Below are positions 16,480 through 25,149 of a stretch of DNA of 64,000 bases, in pieces. How positions within the stretch are numbered: position 1 is the stretch's first letter; each line of letters opens with the position of its first letter. The notes under the pieces were generated by a model. The model ran no database searches. It was not told where the DNA came from and saw only the letters and a list, made by a program, of their open reading frames with translations. Position numbers and translations under genes: made by a program. This stretch comes from Arthrobacter sp. ZGTC412 (GTDB lineage: Bacteria > Actinomycetota > Actinomycetes > Actinomycetales > Micrococcaceae), in the NCBI RefSeq assembly GCF_002929215.1, contig NZ_PJII01000004.1, forward strand, positions 248,001-312,000. Direction: 5' to 3'.

Positions 16480-17709
16480 TCAGGGCTGGCGGACCCGCAG
16501 CAGATCCGGGGCCTCATCGACCTTCGAAAAATCCAAGGAGCCGCGCATAGTCACGTCTATTGCATGCTTGACCACTGCACCAAAGCCCAAGTCCTCAGGC
16601 GTACAGGTGGCCAAAGCCTTGTCCCGGATGCGCCGCTGTTCAGCCGCCCCTGTCCCACGGGCAATAACGGCTTCAACCCCCTGCCTGGCCAAGGCAAGTT
16701 CGCCCTGCTCCTGCAAGACCGGGGCGAGGTACTCCACCAGCGAACGCGCCACGTCGGCAGCACGGGCTGGCCGGAAGGTACCGAAATCGAGTAGTTCTCC
16801 GCTGAGTCCGTCGCTGCTCGCCTGCCAGGAAGCCATTCGTAAAAGTACAGTGGGCACGGGCGCGGGCTCGACGCCCTCGTGCCACTCACGGCTCGCGGTC
16901 TCCACAAGCGCCCGGACGAGAACAGCAATGAGGGCCGCGTCCTCGGCCCGGAGGCAGACGTCTGCAACACGGACCTCCACGGTGGGGTGGTTCCGGGACA
17001 ATCGGGCGTCGAAGTACATCATCCCTTCGTCCAGCATCACCCCGCTGTCCAAAAGCCGGGTGACCACCCGCCGATAGGCAGAATAAGTTCCGTAGATACC
17101 GGCGGGACCGGCCGTCGGCCAGCGGTTCCACGCCTGGGTACGGTAGCTTTCAAAACCCGTCTGAAGACCGTTCCAGAACGGCGAGTTCGCACTCAGTGCC
17201 GTGAGAACCGCAAGCTTGTCGCGGATCCGGTCCAGTACAGCCACGCCCTCGTCCCGGGACTCAATATAGGTGTGGACGTGGAAGCCGCAGGTCAGCTGCT
17301 CCTGGGCGGTCAGGCCAAAACGCTCCAGCATCCTTGCGTAGCGCGGATCAGGAGTGGTGTGGCTGGCCAGCCCAAGGGGTGAAGTGGCCAACGCGGCCAC
17401 CCGGGCATTATTCTTCCTGGCAGCCTTGTCAGCGAGCGCCCGCCCGGCTCGGACCTGGTCCAGCAGCACACCGTACTCCAGGCAAGGCCGCGTCTGCGTC
17501 TCAATCTGCTCCAGCTTGAGTTCGGCACTCAGGCCCATCTCGTCGTCGTCGTAAACGGTTTTGTCTTCCGTTTCGAGATCCCGAGGGTCATTCGGAGCGT
17601 CATCGGCAGCCAATCGGCGGCCCGACAGGAGAGCATCAGCGAGGGCAAGCGGCTCTCCGCTCTCCGGATCAACGATCAAGAGTTCTTCCTCAACGCCGAA
17701 TGTTCGCAT
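16480..17709 (-). CDS. GCS2-type carboxylate-amine ligase (YbdK-like)
   Basis: A protein of about 409 residues of the glutamate-cysteine ligase type 2 family. The N-terminal [11 protein letters not shown] is its hallmark, with acidic residues that bind Mg-[18 protein letters not shown] near 150 and [14 protein letters not shown] near 250 are further conserved segments. YbdK-like proteins form amide bonds between glutamate-like carboxylates and amines; true gamma-glutamylcysteine synthesis is often weak. Mycothiol, not glutathione, is usual in these organisms, so the substrate is open. An ATG at 17709 or a GTG two codons earlier could start it. It converges on the DUF222-HNH gene. Confidence 0.87.
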   Translation of the reverse strand: MRTFGVEEELLIVDPESGEPLALADALLSGRRLAADDAPNDPRDLETEDKTVYDDDEMGLSAELKLEQIETQTRPCLEYGVLLDQVRAGRALADKAARKNNARVAALATSPLGLASHTTPDPRYARMLERFGLTAQEQLTCGFHVHTYIESRDEGVAVLDRIRDKLAVLTALSANSPFWNGLQTGFESYRTQAWNRWPTAGPAGIYGTYSAYRRVVTRLLDSGVMLDEGMMYFDARLSRNHPTVEVRVADVCLRAEDAALIAVLVRALVETASREWHEGVEPAPVPTVLLRMASWQASSDGLSGELLDFGTFRPARAADVARSLVEYLAPVLQEQGELALARQGVEAVIARGTGAAEQRRIRDKALATCTPEDLGFGAVVKHAIDVTMRGSLDFSKVDEAPDLLRVRQP

Positions 17710-17776
17710 ACTCACATTCTGCGGCAGGCGAGCGCCTTTTGACGGCCCTCAGGGCTTCATGACGAGAGGTGAATGG

Positions 17777-19300
17777 TCAGTCCTGGAAGTACTCCACCTT
17801 GGCGCCGATAGCGTTCAACCGCTCGGCGAGTTCCTCATACCCGCGTTCGATGACGTAGATGTTCCGAAGTTCGGAGACTCCCCTGGCGGCGAGCATGGCC
17901 AGCAGCAGGCATGCTGCCGGGCGCAGGGCCGGCGGACAGCCGACCTCTGCAGCGCGCCACTTGGTGGGCCCGTTGACGTAGATGCGGTGGGGGTCCAGCA
18001 GCTGAACCTGTGCACCCAGCCGGTTCAGCTCCGTGAGGTAGATGGCCCGGTTTTCATAGACCCAGTCGTGGATCATGGTCTGCCCGCTGGCGTTGGCGGC
18101 AATGACGGCGAAGAAGGGCAGGTTGTCGATGTTCAGGCCAGGGAAAGGCATCGGGTGGATCTTGTCCTCCGGGGCGTGCAGCTCCGAAGGCTTGGTGGTC
18201 ACGTCCACCAGCCGGGTCCGGCCGTTGCGGGCCACGTACTCGCCCGATATCTCCAGCTGCTGGCCCATCTGCCCCAGCGTGGCCAGCTCGATCTCCATGA
18301 ACTCGATGGGCACCCGGCGGATGGTCACCTCAGAGTTTGTGACAATGCCGGCGGTGATAAGGCTCATGGCCTCAATGGGGTCCTCCGACGGGAAGTATTC
18401 AATCTCGGCATCGATTACGGGACGCCCGGTGATCTTCAAGGTGGTGGTGCCGACGCCGTCGATGGTCACACCCAGCATCTGCAGGTAGAAGCAAAGGTCC
18501 TGCACCATGTAGTTCGGGCTGGCGTTGCGGATCACCGTTGTCCCCTCACGGTGCGCCGCTGCCATGATGGCGTTCTCGGTGACAGTATCGCCGCGCTCCG
18601 TCAGCACGAAGGAACGGTCGCGGGTATCAGCCGACGGTGCCTGCACTGCATAAAAACCGGCAGTTGCTTCCACTGTGAGTCCGAATTGGCGCAAGGCCTG
18701 CATATGCGGTTCAACGGTGCGCGTGCCCAGGTCGCAGCCACCCGCGTATGGGAGGCGGTACTGCGAAGACTCGTCCAGCAGCGGCCCCAGCAGCATAATG
18801 ACGCTGCGGGTGCGGCGGGCGGCTTCAACGTCCATCGCGTCCAGGTTAAGGACGGCAGGCCTGCGGAGCTGGAGGTCGGAATCGTTGAGCCAGGTGCACT
18901 CCACACCGATGCTGCTGAGCACCTCAACGATGCGGTTCACTTCCTCGATCCGCGCAAGACGCCGAAGAATGGTGGTCCCCCGGTTAATGAGGCTTGCGCA
19001 CAGCAGCGCGACGCCCGCATTCTTGCTGCTGTTAACGTCCACGGAGCCGGAGAGCGTGCGGCCGCCCTCCACCCTTAGGTGCGTCATCTGCGGTTTTCCC
19101 ACGTTGACGATGCTCCTGCCGAAGATCGACTCAAGGCGCTGGATCATTTTCAGGCTCAGGTTCTGCTTGCCCTGCTCCATACGGGCAATGGCACTCTGGC
19201 TGGTTCCGAGCTCGGAGGCCAGCTGGCCCTGGGTCCAGCCCTTCTCGCCCCGGGCATCCCTGAGCATGGCGGCAACGTGTTCCGTAGTTTCCTGCGTCAT
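17777..19300 (-). CDS. murA: UDP-N-acetylglucosamine 1-carboxyvinyltransferase with N-terminal XRE-type HTH
   Basis: A 507-residue fusion. Residues about 8-62 are a Cro/C1-type HTH (GWTQGQLASELGTSQSAIARMEQGK). The rest is an EPSP-synthase-like MurA. The PEP-reactive cysteine is conserved as Cys189 in YAGGCDLGTR, which corresponds to Cys115 of the E. coli enzyme after subtracting the added domain. NSSKNAG holds the usual UDP-GlcNAc-binding KN pair. The product would catalyse the first committed step of peptidoglycan synthesis. The HTH suggests DNA or partner binding. Whether this is the only MurA of the genome cannot be seen here. Confidence 0.87.
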   Translation of the reverse strand: MTQETTEHVAAMLRDARGEKGWTQGQLASELGTSQSAIARMEQGKQNLSLKMIQRLESIFGRSIVNVGKPQMTHLRVEGGRTLSGSVDVNSSKNAGVALLCASLINRGTTILRRLARIEEVNRIVEVLSSIGVECTWLNDSDLQLRRPAVLNLDAMDVEAARRTRSVIMLLGPLLDESSQYRLPYAGGCDLGTRTVEPHMQALRQFGLTVEATAGFYAVQAPSADTRDRSFVLTERGDTVTENAIMAAAHREGTTVIRNASPNYMVQDLCFYLQMLGVTIDGVGTTTLKITGRPVIDAEIEYFPSEDPIEAMSLITAGIVTNSEVTIRRVPIEFMEIELATLGQMGQQLEISGEYVARNGRTRLVDVTTKPSELHAPEDKIHPMPFPGLNIDNLPFFAVIAANASGQTMIHDWVYENRAIYLTELNRLGAQVQLLDPHRIYVNGPTKWRAAEVGCPPALRPAACLLLAMLAARGVSELRNIYVIERGYEELAERLNAIGAKVEYFQD

Positions 19301-19477
19301 GCCACAAATATATCACAAATGAGCTAAGGAACAGCCGTACCGGTCCGTTTGGCGCCATCATAAGAGCATTTACCCACTACATGCGATAGCAGTGGCGCTG
19401 CCGCCTTTGTTGACCTCGCCTGCCCAACCGGAGGAAACTGGATAGACCCTCTTACTTCGACGACGACGGAGGTGACA

Positions 19478-20305
19478 GTGCGCCGAACTCGAGACGCCCG
19501 GGTAGCGGCCAAGCTGGCCGCCCTGCTGTCAGCTGTCCTGCTCCTGTGCCCCGTCTGGCCCGCCTCCGCGGCGCCCTCGCCGGGTGAAGGCCAGCAGTCC
19601 ACCCTGGGCAACGATATCTCTTGGCCCCAATGCGACAAGCCTTTCCCCGCAGACCAGGCTTTTGCCATCGTCGGCGTCAACAACGGGTTGGCCAACAACA
19701 CCAACCCTTGCCTCAGGGAACAGCTCGAATGGGCGGAAACCTCATCCGGCATTACGCCCCAGCCGAAGGTGTCCCTTTACGTCAATACGGCCAACCCTGG
19801 AAGCAGCGGCTCGTGGTGGCCCACCAGCAACGAATACCCCATATTATCGGCCGTCCATAACCCCTACGGCTCCTGCGAGGAGAACGACTACGGGAAAGCC
19901 TGCGCTTACATGTACGGCTATGCCAAGGCCTACGACGACGCCTACATCCGCGGGATCACCAACCCCTCGGACTATTTCTGGTGGCTGGACGTGGAAACCG
20001 AGAACAGCTGGTCCACCACAGACAAGGATGCGAACCGCACGGTGCTGGAGGGCATGACGGACTTCTTCCACAGCATCGACGTCAAGGGAGTCGGGATCTA
20101 TTCGACCGGCCTCCAATGGGGCCGGATCGTGGGTACCGTCAGCAACTCGAGCAACCTCTATTCGCTGCCAAGCTGGCTGGCCGGAGCGCGCTCCGTTACC
20201 GGGGCCAAAGCCAACTGCTCAGACCCGCCGCTGACCGACGGCGGCGAAGTCGTTCTTACCCAGTTCGTGTCCAGGAAATTCGACTACAACCACTCCTGCG
20301 ACTGA
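19478..20305 (+). CDS. Secreted DUF1906/glycoside-hydrolase-25-like protein
   Basis: A 275-residue exported protein. A basic N-terminus and hydrophobic stretch (LAALLSAVLLLCPVWPASA) form a Sec signal ending near ASA-APS. The mature part begins GNDISWPQCDKPFP and contains FAIVGVNNGLANNTNPC and WLDVETENSW, typical of DUF1906 proteins, which have a GH25-like TIM barrel. A role on cell wall or secreted glycans is possible but unproven. Conserved acids (Asp and Glu in WLDVETEN) could be catalytic. The GTG at 19478 is preferred over one two codons upstream because GGAGG is then properly spaced. Confidence 0.8.
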   Translation: MRRTRDARVAAKLAALLSAVLLLCPVWPASAAPSPGEGQQSTLGNDISWPQCDKPFPADQAFAIVGVNNGLANNTNPCLREQLEWAETSSGITPQPKVSLYVNTANPGSSGSWWPTSNEYPILSAVHNPYGSCEENDYGKACAYMYGYAKAYDDAYIRGITNPSDYFWWLDVETENSWSTTDKDANRTVLEGMTDFFHSIDVKGVGIYSTGLQWGRIVGTVSNSSNLYSLPSWLAGARSVTGAKANCSDPPLTDGGEVVLTQFVSRKFDYNHSCD

Positions 20306-20337
20306 ACTTTTGCGTCCGGCGTACTGCGGTTGAACTC

Positions 20338-20372
20338 CGGCGCGAGGGCCTGCCCTTGGCGCCGTCGCGCCG
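20338..20372. terminator. Probable terminator hairpin between convergent genes
   Basis: CGGCGCGA (20338-20345) pairs with TCGCGCCG (20365-20372). The hairpin lies between the convergent DUF1906 gene and the ECF transporter operon. No T-run is evident. Confidence 0.5.
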
Positions 20373-20389
20373 AACAGCAGAAGCCCCAG

Positions 20390-21190
20390 TCAGCTTCCCA
20401 GCCACACCATGTTCCACGTGCCTGCCCAGACTGCCGCAGCAAAGGCTGCACCCGCCATCAGCAGGCCACCACCAAGAACCCACACGTCCAGTCCGCTGTA
20501 GGTGGATTCCCGCGCCCACGTCCGCCTTCCGCCGCCGAAACCGCGCGCCTCCATGGTGACGGCCAGCCTTGAGGCACGCCGAATGGCCTGAACCAGGAGC
20601 CCGAAACTTTGGCCCAGCGTCGCCTTCACCCGCTGCAGGGCACTTCCGCGGGAACCGACGCCGCGGGCACGGCGGGCCATCCCGATGGTCTGCCACTCCT
20701 CCGCCATCAGCCCCACCAAGCGCATGGCGGCCAAGGTCCCCAGCACAAACCGGTGTGGAAGGCGCGCCTTTTGCGCCAGCGCATCGGCTAGGTCTGTGGG
20801 ATCGGTGCAGCTCATCAGCAGCACCGCCGGCAGCGCAATCGCCAGGCCACGAAGCATAAAGCCGACCCCCAGCTCCAGCGAGCCTTCGCTCATGGTCCAG
20901 ATGCCGACGTCGATCAGCGTCTTTCCGCTGTCCGCCGCCAGGATGGAGGTGCTCCAGCCGCCGACGGCCGCGGCGAGGATCAGCGGCCACCCCCGCTGCC
21001 ACAGCAGTGTCAAAGTGAGTCCCGCCAACGGGAACAGCAGGAACTCAAAGGCCAGCGCCACGGAGGCGGACACCCAGTCGATGGACAGCGCCAGCACGGC
21101 CGTGATGAGGAAGACGGCGGCGAACTTACTCAGCGGGTTAGCGCGGGTCAGGAGGGCGTGGTTGCCGTGCAAGTTCAGCTCCTCCCTCAT
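20390..21190 (-). CDS. ykoC: ECF transporter transmembrane (T) component, YkoC-like
   Basis: A 266-residue membrane protein with about six helices and the EcfT/CbiQ signature: early NPLSKFAAVFLITAVLAL, then two cytoplasmic coupling segments with the A-R-G type motif (MARRARGVG and MEARGFGGG). It would couple the ATPase to the substrate-binding S protein. It is the last gene of a three-gene TPP-riboswitch operon and its start overlaps the ATPase stop by four bases (ATGA). The likely substrate is thiamine or its hydroxymethylpyrimidine moiety, from the riboswitch and the YkoE-like S component. Confidence 0.85.
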   Translation of the reverse strand: MREELNLHGNHALLTRANPLSKFAAVFLITAVLALSIDWVSASVALAFEFLLFPLAGLTLTLLWQRGWPLILAAAVGGWSTSILAADSGKTLIDVGIWTMSEGSLELGVGFMLRGLAIALPAVLLMSCTDPTDLADALAQKARLPHRFVLGTLAAMRLVGLMAEEWQTIGMARRARGVGSRGSALQRVKATLGQSFGLLVQAIRRASRLAVTMEARGFGGGRRTWARESTYSGLDVWVLGGGLLMAGAAFAAAVWAGTWNMVWLGS

Positions 21191-22740
21191 GGCGCCACCG
21201 CCGCTGCCGCCAAGCGCAATTCCGTTCCGCCCAGCGCCGCCGTGAACTCGGCATCGTGCGTCACGGACACCACCGCGGCGCCGGCGTCCAGGAGTTCGGA
21301 CAGGAACGATGCCAGCTCCGCCCAGGTGTTGGCGTCCTGCCCGAAGGTGGGTTCATCGAGGACCAGGACCTGGGGATGCGCGGCCAGGACTGTGGCCACC
21401 GAGAGCCGCCTCTTCTCGCCGCCGGAGAGCGTATATGGATTTGCGTCAACGAGTCCGGTGAGCCGGAGCCGCTCCAGCAGCTCATCCACCCGCTCCTGGC
21501 CGTGCCCGAGGTGCCGCGGGCCAAAGCGCAGTTCGTCCAGCACATTTCCGGTGACGAACTGGTGCTCGGGTTCCTGGAAAACCGTACCCACACGCTCGAT
21601 CAGCTGCTCGGCTTTCCACCTGTACGGGTCGACTCCGGCGCCCCTGCTAAGCGCCAAGGTGGCGGAAACCTCGCCGGCGACAGGCTGCAGCAACCCGGCG
21701 AGGGTCAGTGCAAACGTCGATTTCCCTGCGCCGTTGGGCCCGGTGATGGCCAGGGCTTGCCCTGCCCGGACCTGTGCGGAAATGCCCTGTTGCACCGGCA
21801 CGGGCGCCAGTTTGCGGAAACCCTTGCGGCGGGCACGTTCCCGCGATACGGCCAGTTTCTCGGCGGCAAGCAGCAGATCCCCAGTACCGGGAGCAGGATC
21901 CGCCGCACGGAGACGCGTAGCCGGAACATAACCAGGCACCCAGACCCCGGCCGCAACAAGCATGCTTCGGGCTTCCCTGAGAACCTGGTCCGGCGGCCCA
22001 TCCAGCAGCACGGCAGGATCCGTTAAAGAACCGGGTTGCAGCACCACAATCCGGTCCACCAGGTCCTTCCAGACAGACACGCGGTGCTCCACCACCACCA
22101 GCGTTGCCCCGGTTTTGTCGAGGCAACGGCCTACGGCGTCACGCACCTCCACCACCCCGGCGGGGTCCAGGTTGGCCGTCGGCTCATCGAGGAGAATCAG
22201 CCCCGGCCTCATGGCAAGGATGCCGGCGAGCGCCAGCCGCTGTTTCTGCCCCCCGGACAGGGCGGACGTCGGGTGGTCCAGCGGCAGGTGGGAGAGCCCG
22301 ACGTCGTCCAGCGCCTCGTGCACTCGGGTCCAGATGTCGGCGCGCGGCACGGCGAGGTTCTCGGCACCGAAGGCGACGTCGTCACCCACCCGGGAGAGGA
22401 CCACCTGCGTCTCCGGGTCCTGCTGCATCAGTCCGGCCCTGCCGCGCTGCTCGCGGGGGGAGGCGCCGTCAATCAGCAGCGAACCCGACTCATCGGAATC
22501 GCTGGCCGCGCCGTCGTCGTCGTTTGCATCCCCCAACACCCCTGCCAACGCATGGAGGAGCGTGGACTTGCCTGCGCCGGACGGGCCCAGCAGGAGCACG
22601 CGCTCCCCCGGCCGGATGTCCAGGTCAAGGGCACGCACAGCAGGCTTGGACCTCCCGGCGTGCCGCCAGCCCCAGCCGAGGGCGGTGACGGCAGCCGGCC
22701 GCGCCGCCACCGACGCGCCGTGAAGGGAAGGAGCGGTCAT
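21187..22740 (-). CDS. ykoD: ECF transporter ATPase, two fused ABC domains, YkoD-like
   Basis: A 517-residue protein with two complete ABC ATPase domains in tandem. The first has Walker A GPSGAGKST, signature LSGGQKQRLALAG and Walker B LILLDEPTANLD. The second has GPNGAGKST, LSGGEKRRLSVAT and VLVLDEPTFGQD. A linker of about 60 residues joins them. This A-A' fusion powers ECF vitamin importers. Its start touches the stop of the S-component gene (TGATG) and its stop overlaps the T-component start, so all three are translationally coupled. Confidence 0.9.
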   Translation of the reverse strand: MTAPSLHGASVAARPAAVTALGWGWRHAGRSKPAVRALDLDIRPGERVLLLGPSGAGKSTLLHALAGVLGDANDDDGAASDSDESGSLLIDGASPREQRGRAGLMQQDPETQVVLSRVGDDVAFGAENLAVPRADIWTRVHEALDDVGLSHLPLDHPTSALSGGQKQRLALAGILAMRPGLILLDEPTANLDPAGVVEVRDAVGRCLDKTGATLVVVEHRVSVWKDLVDRIVVLQPGSLTDPAVLLDGPPDQVLREARSMLVAAGVWVPGYVPATRLRAADPAPGTGDLLLAAEKLAVSRERARRKGFRKLAPVPVQQGISAQVRAGQALAITGPNGAGKSTFALTLAGLLQPVAGEVSATLALSRGAGVDPYRWKAEQLIERVGTVFQEPEHQFVTGNVLDELRFGPRHLGHGQERVDELLERLRLTGLVDANPYTLSGGEKRRLSVATVLAAHPQVLVLDEPTFGQDANTWAELASFLSELLDAGAAVVSVTHDAEFTAALGGTELRLAAAAVAP

Positions 22741-23363
22741 CAGGAGAAGACGGGCTCCGTAGCTGCCTTGCGCGACGCAAAGGAGCTCAGGACTCCGGTC
22801 TTCGCCAGGCCGCGGGTGGCGATCCAGGACAGGACTCCGGCGATCACGGCACCGGAGATCGCGGTGAAGACGATGTAGGCCAGCTTGTCCCCGCCGGAAT
22901 AGGCGATGTTCCAGCCCCAGGGCGCGAAGGAGTCATTCAGGCCGCAGAACAGCCCGGCAGCAGCGCCGGCGAGCAGGGATACCGGCAGGTTGAACTTCCG
23001 GTACACGAAAATCGCGAAGATGATTTCGGCGCCCAAGCCCTGGACAAACCCGGAGAACAGCACGGAGGCGCCGTACTGCGAACCCATGAGCAGTTCACCG
23101 GTGGCTGCAACGGTCTCACAGAAGAGTGCGGCTCCTGGCTTCCGGATGATGAGCATGCCCAGCACCGCGGGGATCATCCAGCCGCCGGCCAACAAGCCAG
23201 TGAGCGGCGGGTAAAGGGCGTTCATGGGTGCCGAGACTGCGGCGGCCCCCTGGGACCAGGCCCAGAAAATGACGCCGCCTGCGATGGCGATCAACGCTGC
23301 CACCACGATGTCCACGACGCGCCAGGACTTACTGGTGGTCTTCTTGATTGCTGTAGTTGCCAT
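22740..23363 (-). CDS. ykoE: ECF transporter S component, YkoE family (thiamine/HMP uptake)
   Basis: A 207-residue membrane protein with about six helices, matching YkoE: VVDIVVAALIAIAGGVIFW, then a conserved loop PLTGLLAGGWMIPAVLGMLI and a stretch (GAALFCETVAATGELLMGS) that binds the pyrimidine moiety in the family. It would capture thiamine or hydroxymethylpyrimidine. The ATG at 23363 has a strong AGGAGG and follows the TPP riboswitch; longer upstream frames would run into the riboswitch and are rejected. It is the first gene of the operon. Confidence 0.88.
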   Translation of the reverse strand: MATTAIKKTTSKSWRVVDIVVAALIAIAGGVIFWAWSQGAAAVSAPMNALYPPLTGLLAGGWMIPAVLGMLIIRKPGAALFCETVAATGELLMGSQYGASVLFSGFVQGLGAEIIFAIFVYRKFNLPVSLLAGAAAGLFCGLNDSFAPWGWNIAYSGGDKLAYIVFTAISGAVIAGVLSWIATRGLAKTGVLSSFASRKAATEPVFS

Positions 23364-23430
23364 GCGATCCTCCTGAGGAACAGGAGGGGAAAGCACGGCA
23401 ACGGCACGCCGCTGCGGTGCTTCGAGAACT

Positions 23431-23552
23431 CGACTCCCTTGCGCCGGTACTAACCGGATCAGGTTCGAGGGTCTGCGGCTGTCCGCACTCTCAGCGCCCA
23501 CCTGCGGATCCTGGCTTGGCCAGTGATGCCCGACGGCGGCGCTCCCCTGTCG
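23431..23552 (-). ncRNA. TPP riboswitch (THI element)
   Basis: On the minus strand, the conserved CTGAGAG of the pyrimidine-sensing arm is followed by AACCTGATCCGGTTAGTACC and GCGCAAGGGAG. The ends CGAC and GTCG pair as an outer stem. It precedes a YkoE-type ECF operon by about 65 bases, in which thiamine pyrophosphate would shut off uptake. Confidence 0.93.
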
Positions 23553-23617
23553 TTGAATGTTTCTGTGGGTAAATATTTGCCCTGGTGGGCGGGCTCCAGT
23601 TTACACCGGAGGAGGGG

Positions 23618-23623
23618 TAGATT
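23618..23623 (+). promoter_or_regulatory. Candidate -10 box of a leaderless promoter (UPF0303 gene)
   Basis: TAGATT lies seven bases before the ATG at 23631. The GGAGGGG just upstream of it would then be outside the transcript and not a ribosome binding site. Confidence 0.4.
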
Positions 23624-23630
23624 GTGGGCC

Positions 23631-24173
23631 ATGACTGCCAATTCCCCGCATGTGACTGAGTTCGATCCGGATTCCGATGCCACGCAGCCCGAAGGTTCGC
23701 TGCAAGCACTTATTGCCCGCATCGAGGGCGAAATCCGGGAGCTCCAGTTCCCTGCCTTCTCCATGGACGATGCACTGAACCTGGGGCTGCTGCTCGTGGA
23801 GCTGGGCAAGGAGGGCCAGTTCCCCATCGCGATTGACATCACCAAAGGCGAGCAGGTCCTGTTCCATGTGGCCCTGACCGGCGCCACCCCTGACAACGAG
23901 CACTGGATCCGGGCCAAACAGCGAACCGCTGCCCGGTACGAGGCGCCCTCCCTGCTGGTGGGGCTGCGCGCCCGGCTCGGCGGCGGACGGATTGAAGACC
24001 AGGGCTGGTTCGACCAGAGCCGGTATGCAGCTCACGGCGGCTCCTTCCCCGTATACGTCACTGGGGTGGGCGCGGTCGCTACGGTAACTGTCTCAGGGCT
24101 TCCCCAGGTGCAGGACCACGAACTGGTGGTACAGGCCCTGCGCGAGGTCCTCAGCTCCATGCGGACGGGCTGA
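23631..24173 (+). CDS. UPF0303 / haem-degrading-domain-like protein
   Basis: A 180-residue cytoplasmic protein of the UPF0303 group (GlcG/HbpS-like fold). Diagnostic segments are the early alpha-helix and DDALNLGLLLVELG, then IAIDITKGEQVLFHVAL, then TPDNEHWIRAKQRTAARY, and a late GGSFPVYVTGVGAVATVTVSG. Members bind haem or small ligands and some have been named haem-degrading, but the function is not firmly known. The ATG at 23631 is preferred over longer frames that would reach into the divergent TPP riboswitch. Confidence 0.85.
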   Translation: MTANSPHVTEFDPDSDATQPEGSLQALIARIEGEIRELQFPAFSMDDALNLGLLLVELGKEGQFPIAIDITKGEQVLFHVALTGATPDNEHWIRAKQRTAARYEAPSLLVGLRARLGGGRIEDQGWFDQSRYAAHGGSFPVYVTGVGAVATVTVSGLPQVQDHELVVQALREVLSSMRTG

Positions 24174-24259
24174 CGCCCGCCTTAACCAGCGCAATGGATC
24201 CCCCGGAACGCCCGGAGTACATTCAAAGCGGGTGGCGGAAGTTCCAAAGGAGGGGCGCC

Positions 24260-24469
24260 ATGCTCGGTAATGCAGCCGATAACCAGGTGCGGGCGGCGGT
24301 GGACAAGGCCGCGGAGGAAATGATCTACATTGGCCCGGACCACCCTTACTATCCCCTGCTGGCGGAACTGGTGTCCGCCGTCGGAAATGCCTGGCAGCAG
24401 GGGTACGAGCACGGCCGCCGCGGCGGGCACCATTCAAACCCCTATGTGTGGAGCAGCTCGGAGGACTAA
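24260..24469 (+). CDS. Small hypothetical protein
   Basis: A 69-residue soluble protein. Its middle, EMIYIGPDHPYYPLLAEL, and its His/Gly-rich end, EHGRRGGHHSNPYVW, are distinctive, but I do not recognise the family. Coding status is supported by a strong AAAGGAGG eight bases before the ATG. An in-frame ATG at 24194 lacks such a site and is less likely. It lies alone between the UPF0303 gene and the DUF4383 gene. Confidence 0.65.
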   Translation: MLGNAADNQVRAAVDKAAEEMIYIGPDHPYYPLLAELVSAVGNAWQQGYEHGRRGGHHSNPYVWSSSED

Positions 24470-24559
24470 GGGCCACCAACGGTGCGGAAGCTGCGGGCGG
24501 GGGCTGCCAGGGCACCCGGGCGCGGCGGACCCCTCAGCAGGATGGCCGCACTTAGCTTA

Positions 24560-24581
24560 AATTAGTAATCATGCTTACTAT
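24560..24581 (+). promoter_or_regulatory. Promoter-like motif AATTAG-N4-CATGCTTA-N-TAT (copy 2)
   Basis: It has the same sequence and spacing as the motif at 3028-3049. Within it, TAGTAAtCATGcTTACTA is an 18-base near-palindrome. It ends 30 bases before the DUF4383 start, leaving room for a short leader with a ribosome binding site. It could be a promoter for an alternative sigma factor or a regulator site. Confidence 0.5.
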
Positions 24582-24611
24582 GTTGTCTCCAGGCTTTTGA
24601 GGAGACAGGTC

Positions 24612-25088
24612 ATGACAGTCAGCACCCGCGCCACCGGAGCGAGGACAGGCCTGCAAAAGGCTGCCCTCGCCACGGGCGCCCTCTTCCTGCTGGTGGGTGT
24701 CCTGGGATTCATCCCCGGGATCACCACTAATTACGAATCATTGGGCATGGCCGGGCACGGCTCGGGAGCCCTGCTTATGGGTGTCTTCCAGGTGTCAGGC
24801 CTGCACAATATCGTGCACCTGGCCTTCGGGGCGGCCGGACTGCTGCTGGCAAGGACCCACCAACAGGCAAGGAGCTTCCTCATCTACGGGGGCGTTATCT
24901 ACCTGGTCCTCTGGCTGTACGGCCTCCTGGTGGGCGATGACACCCCCGCGAATTTTGTCCCCGTCAACGGCGCTGACAACTGGCTGCACCTTGCCCTGGG
25001 CCTGGCCATGATCATCCTCGCCATCCTGCTTTCCCCGCGAACCACCCCACGGCGCAGCCGCGAACGCGGCCTGAACGCCCAGTCCTAA
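24612..25088 (+). CDS. DUF4383 membrane protein
   Basis: A 158-residue protein with four membrane helices in the DUF4383 pattern: KAALATGALFLLVGVLGFIPG, then VSGLHNIVHLAFGAAGLLLA, then a third helix and a last one starting NWLHLALGLAMIILAILL. The recurring N-x-x-H-L motifs at the start of helices are typical. The tail is basic (RRSRERG). Function unknown; the family is common in actinobacteria, often near stress genes. It has GAGGAG upstream and a shared promoter-like motif. The metalloenzyme cassette starts 61 bases downstream on the same strand. Confidence 0.85.
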   Translation: MTVSTRATGARTGLQKAALATGALFLLVGVLGFIPGITTNYESLGMAGHGSGALLMGVFQVSGLHNIVHLAFGAAGLLLARTHQQARSFLIYGGVIYLVLWLYGLLVGDDTPANFVPVNGADNWLHLALGLAMIILAILLSPRTTPRRSRERGLNAQS

Positions 25089-25149
25089 CCGAAGCCGCCA
25101 CCGTCGACGGCGCAGCACCGGCAGCACCGCTGCCGCCCGAAGGAGCATC

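Noticed and set aside
22740-23501. Longer start for the ECF S component
   Set aside because: The extra residues translate the TPP riboswitch; the ATG at 23363 has a strong ribosome binding site.
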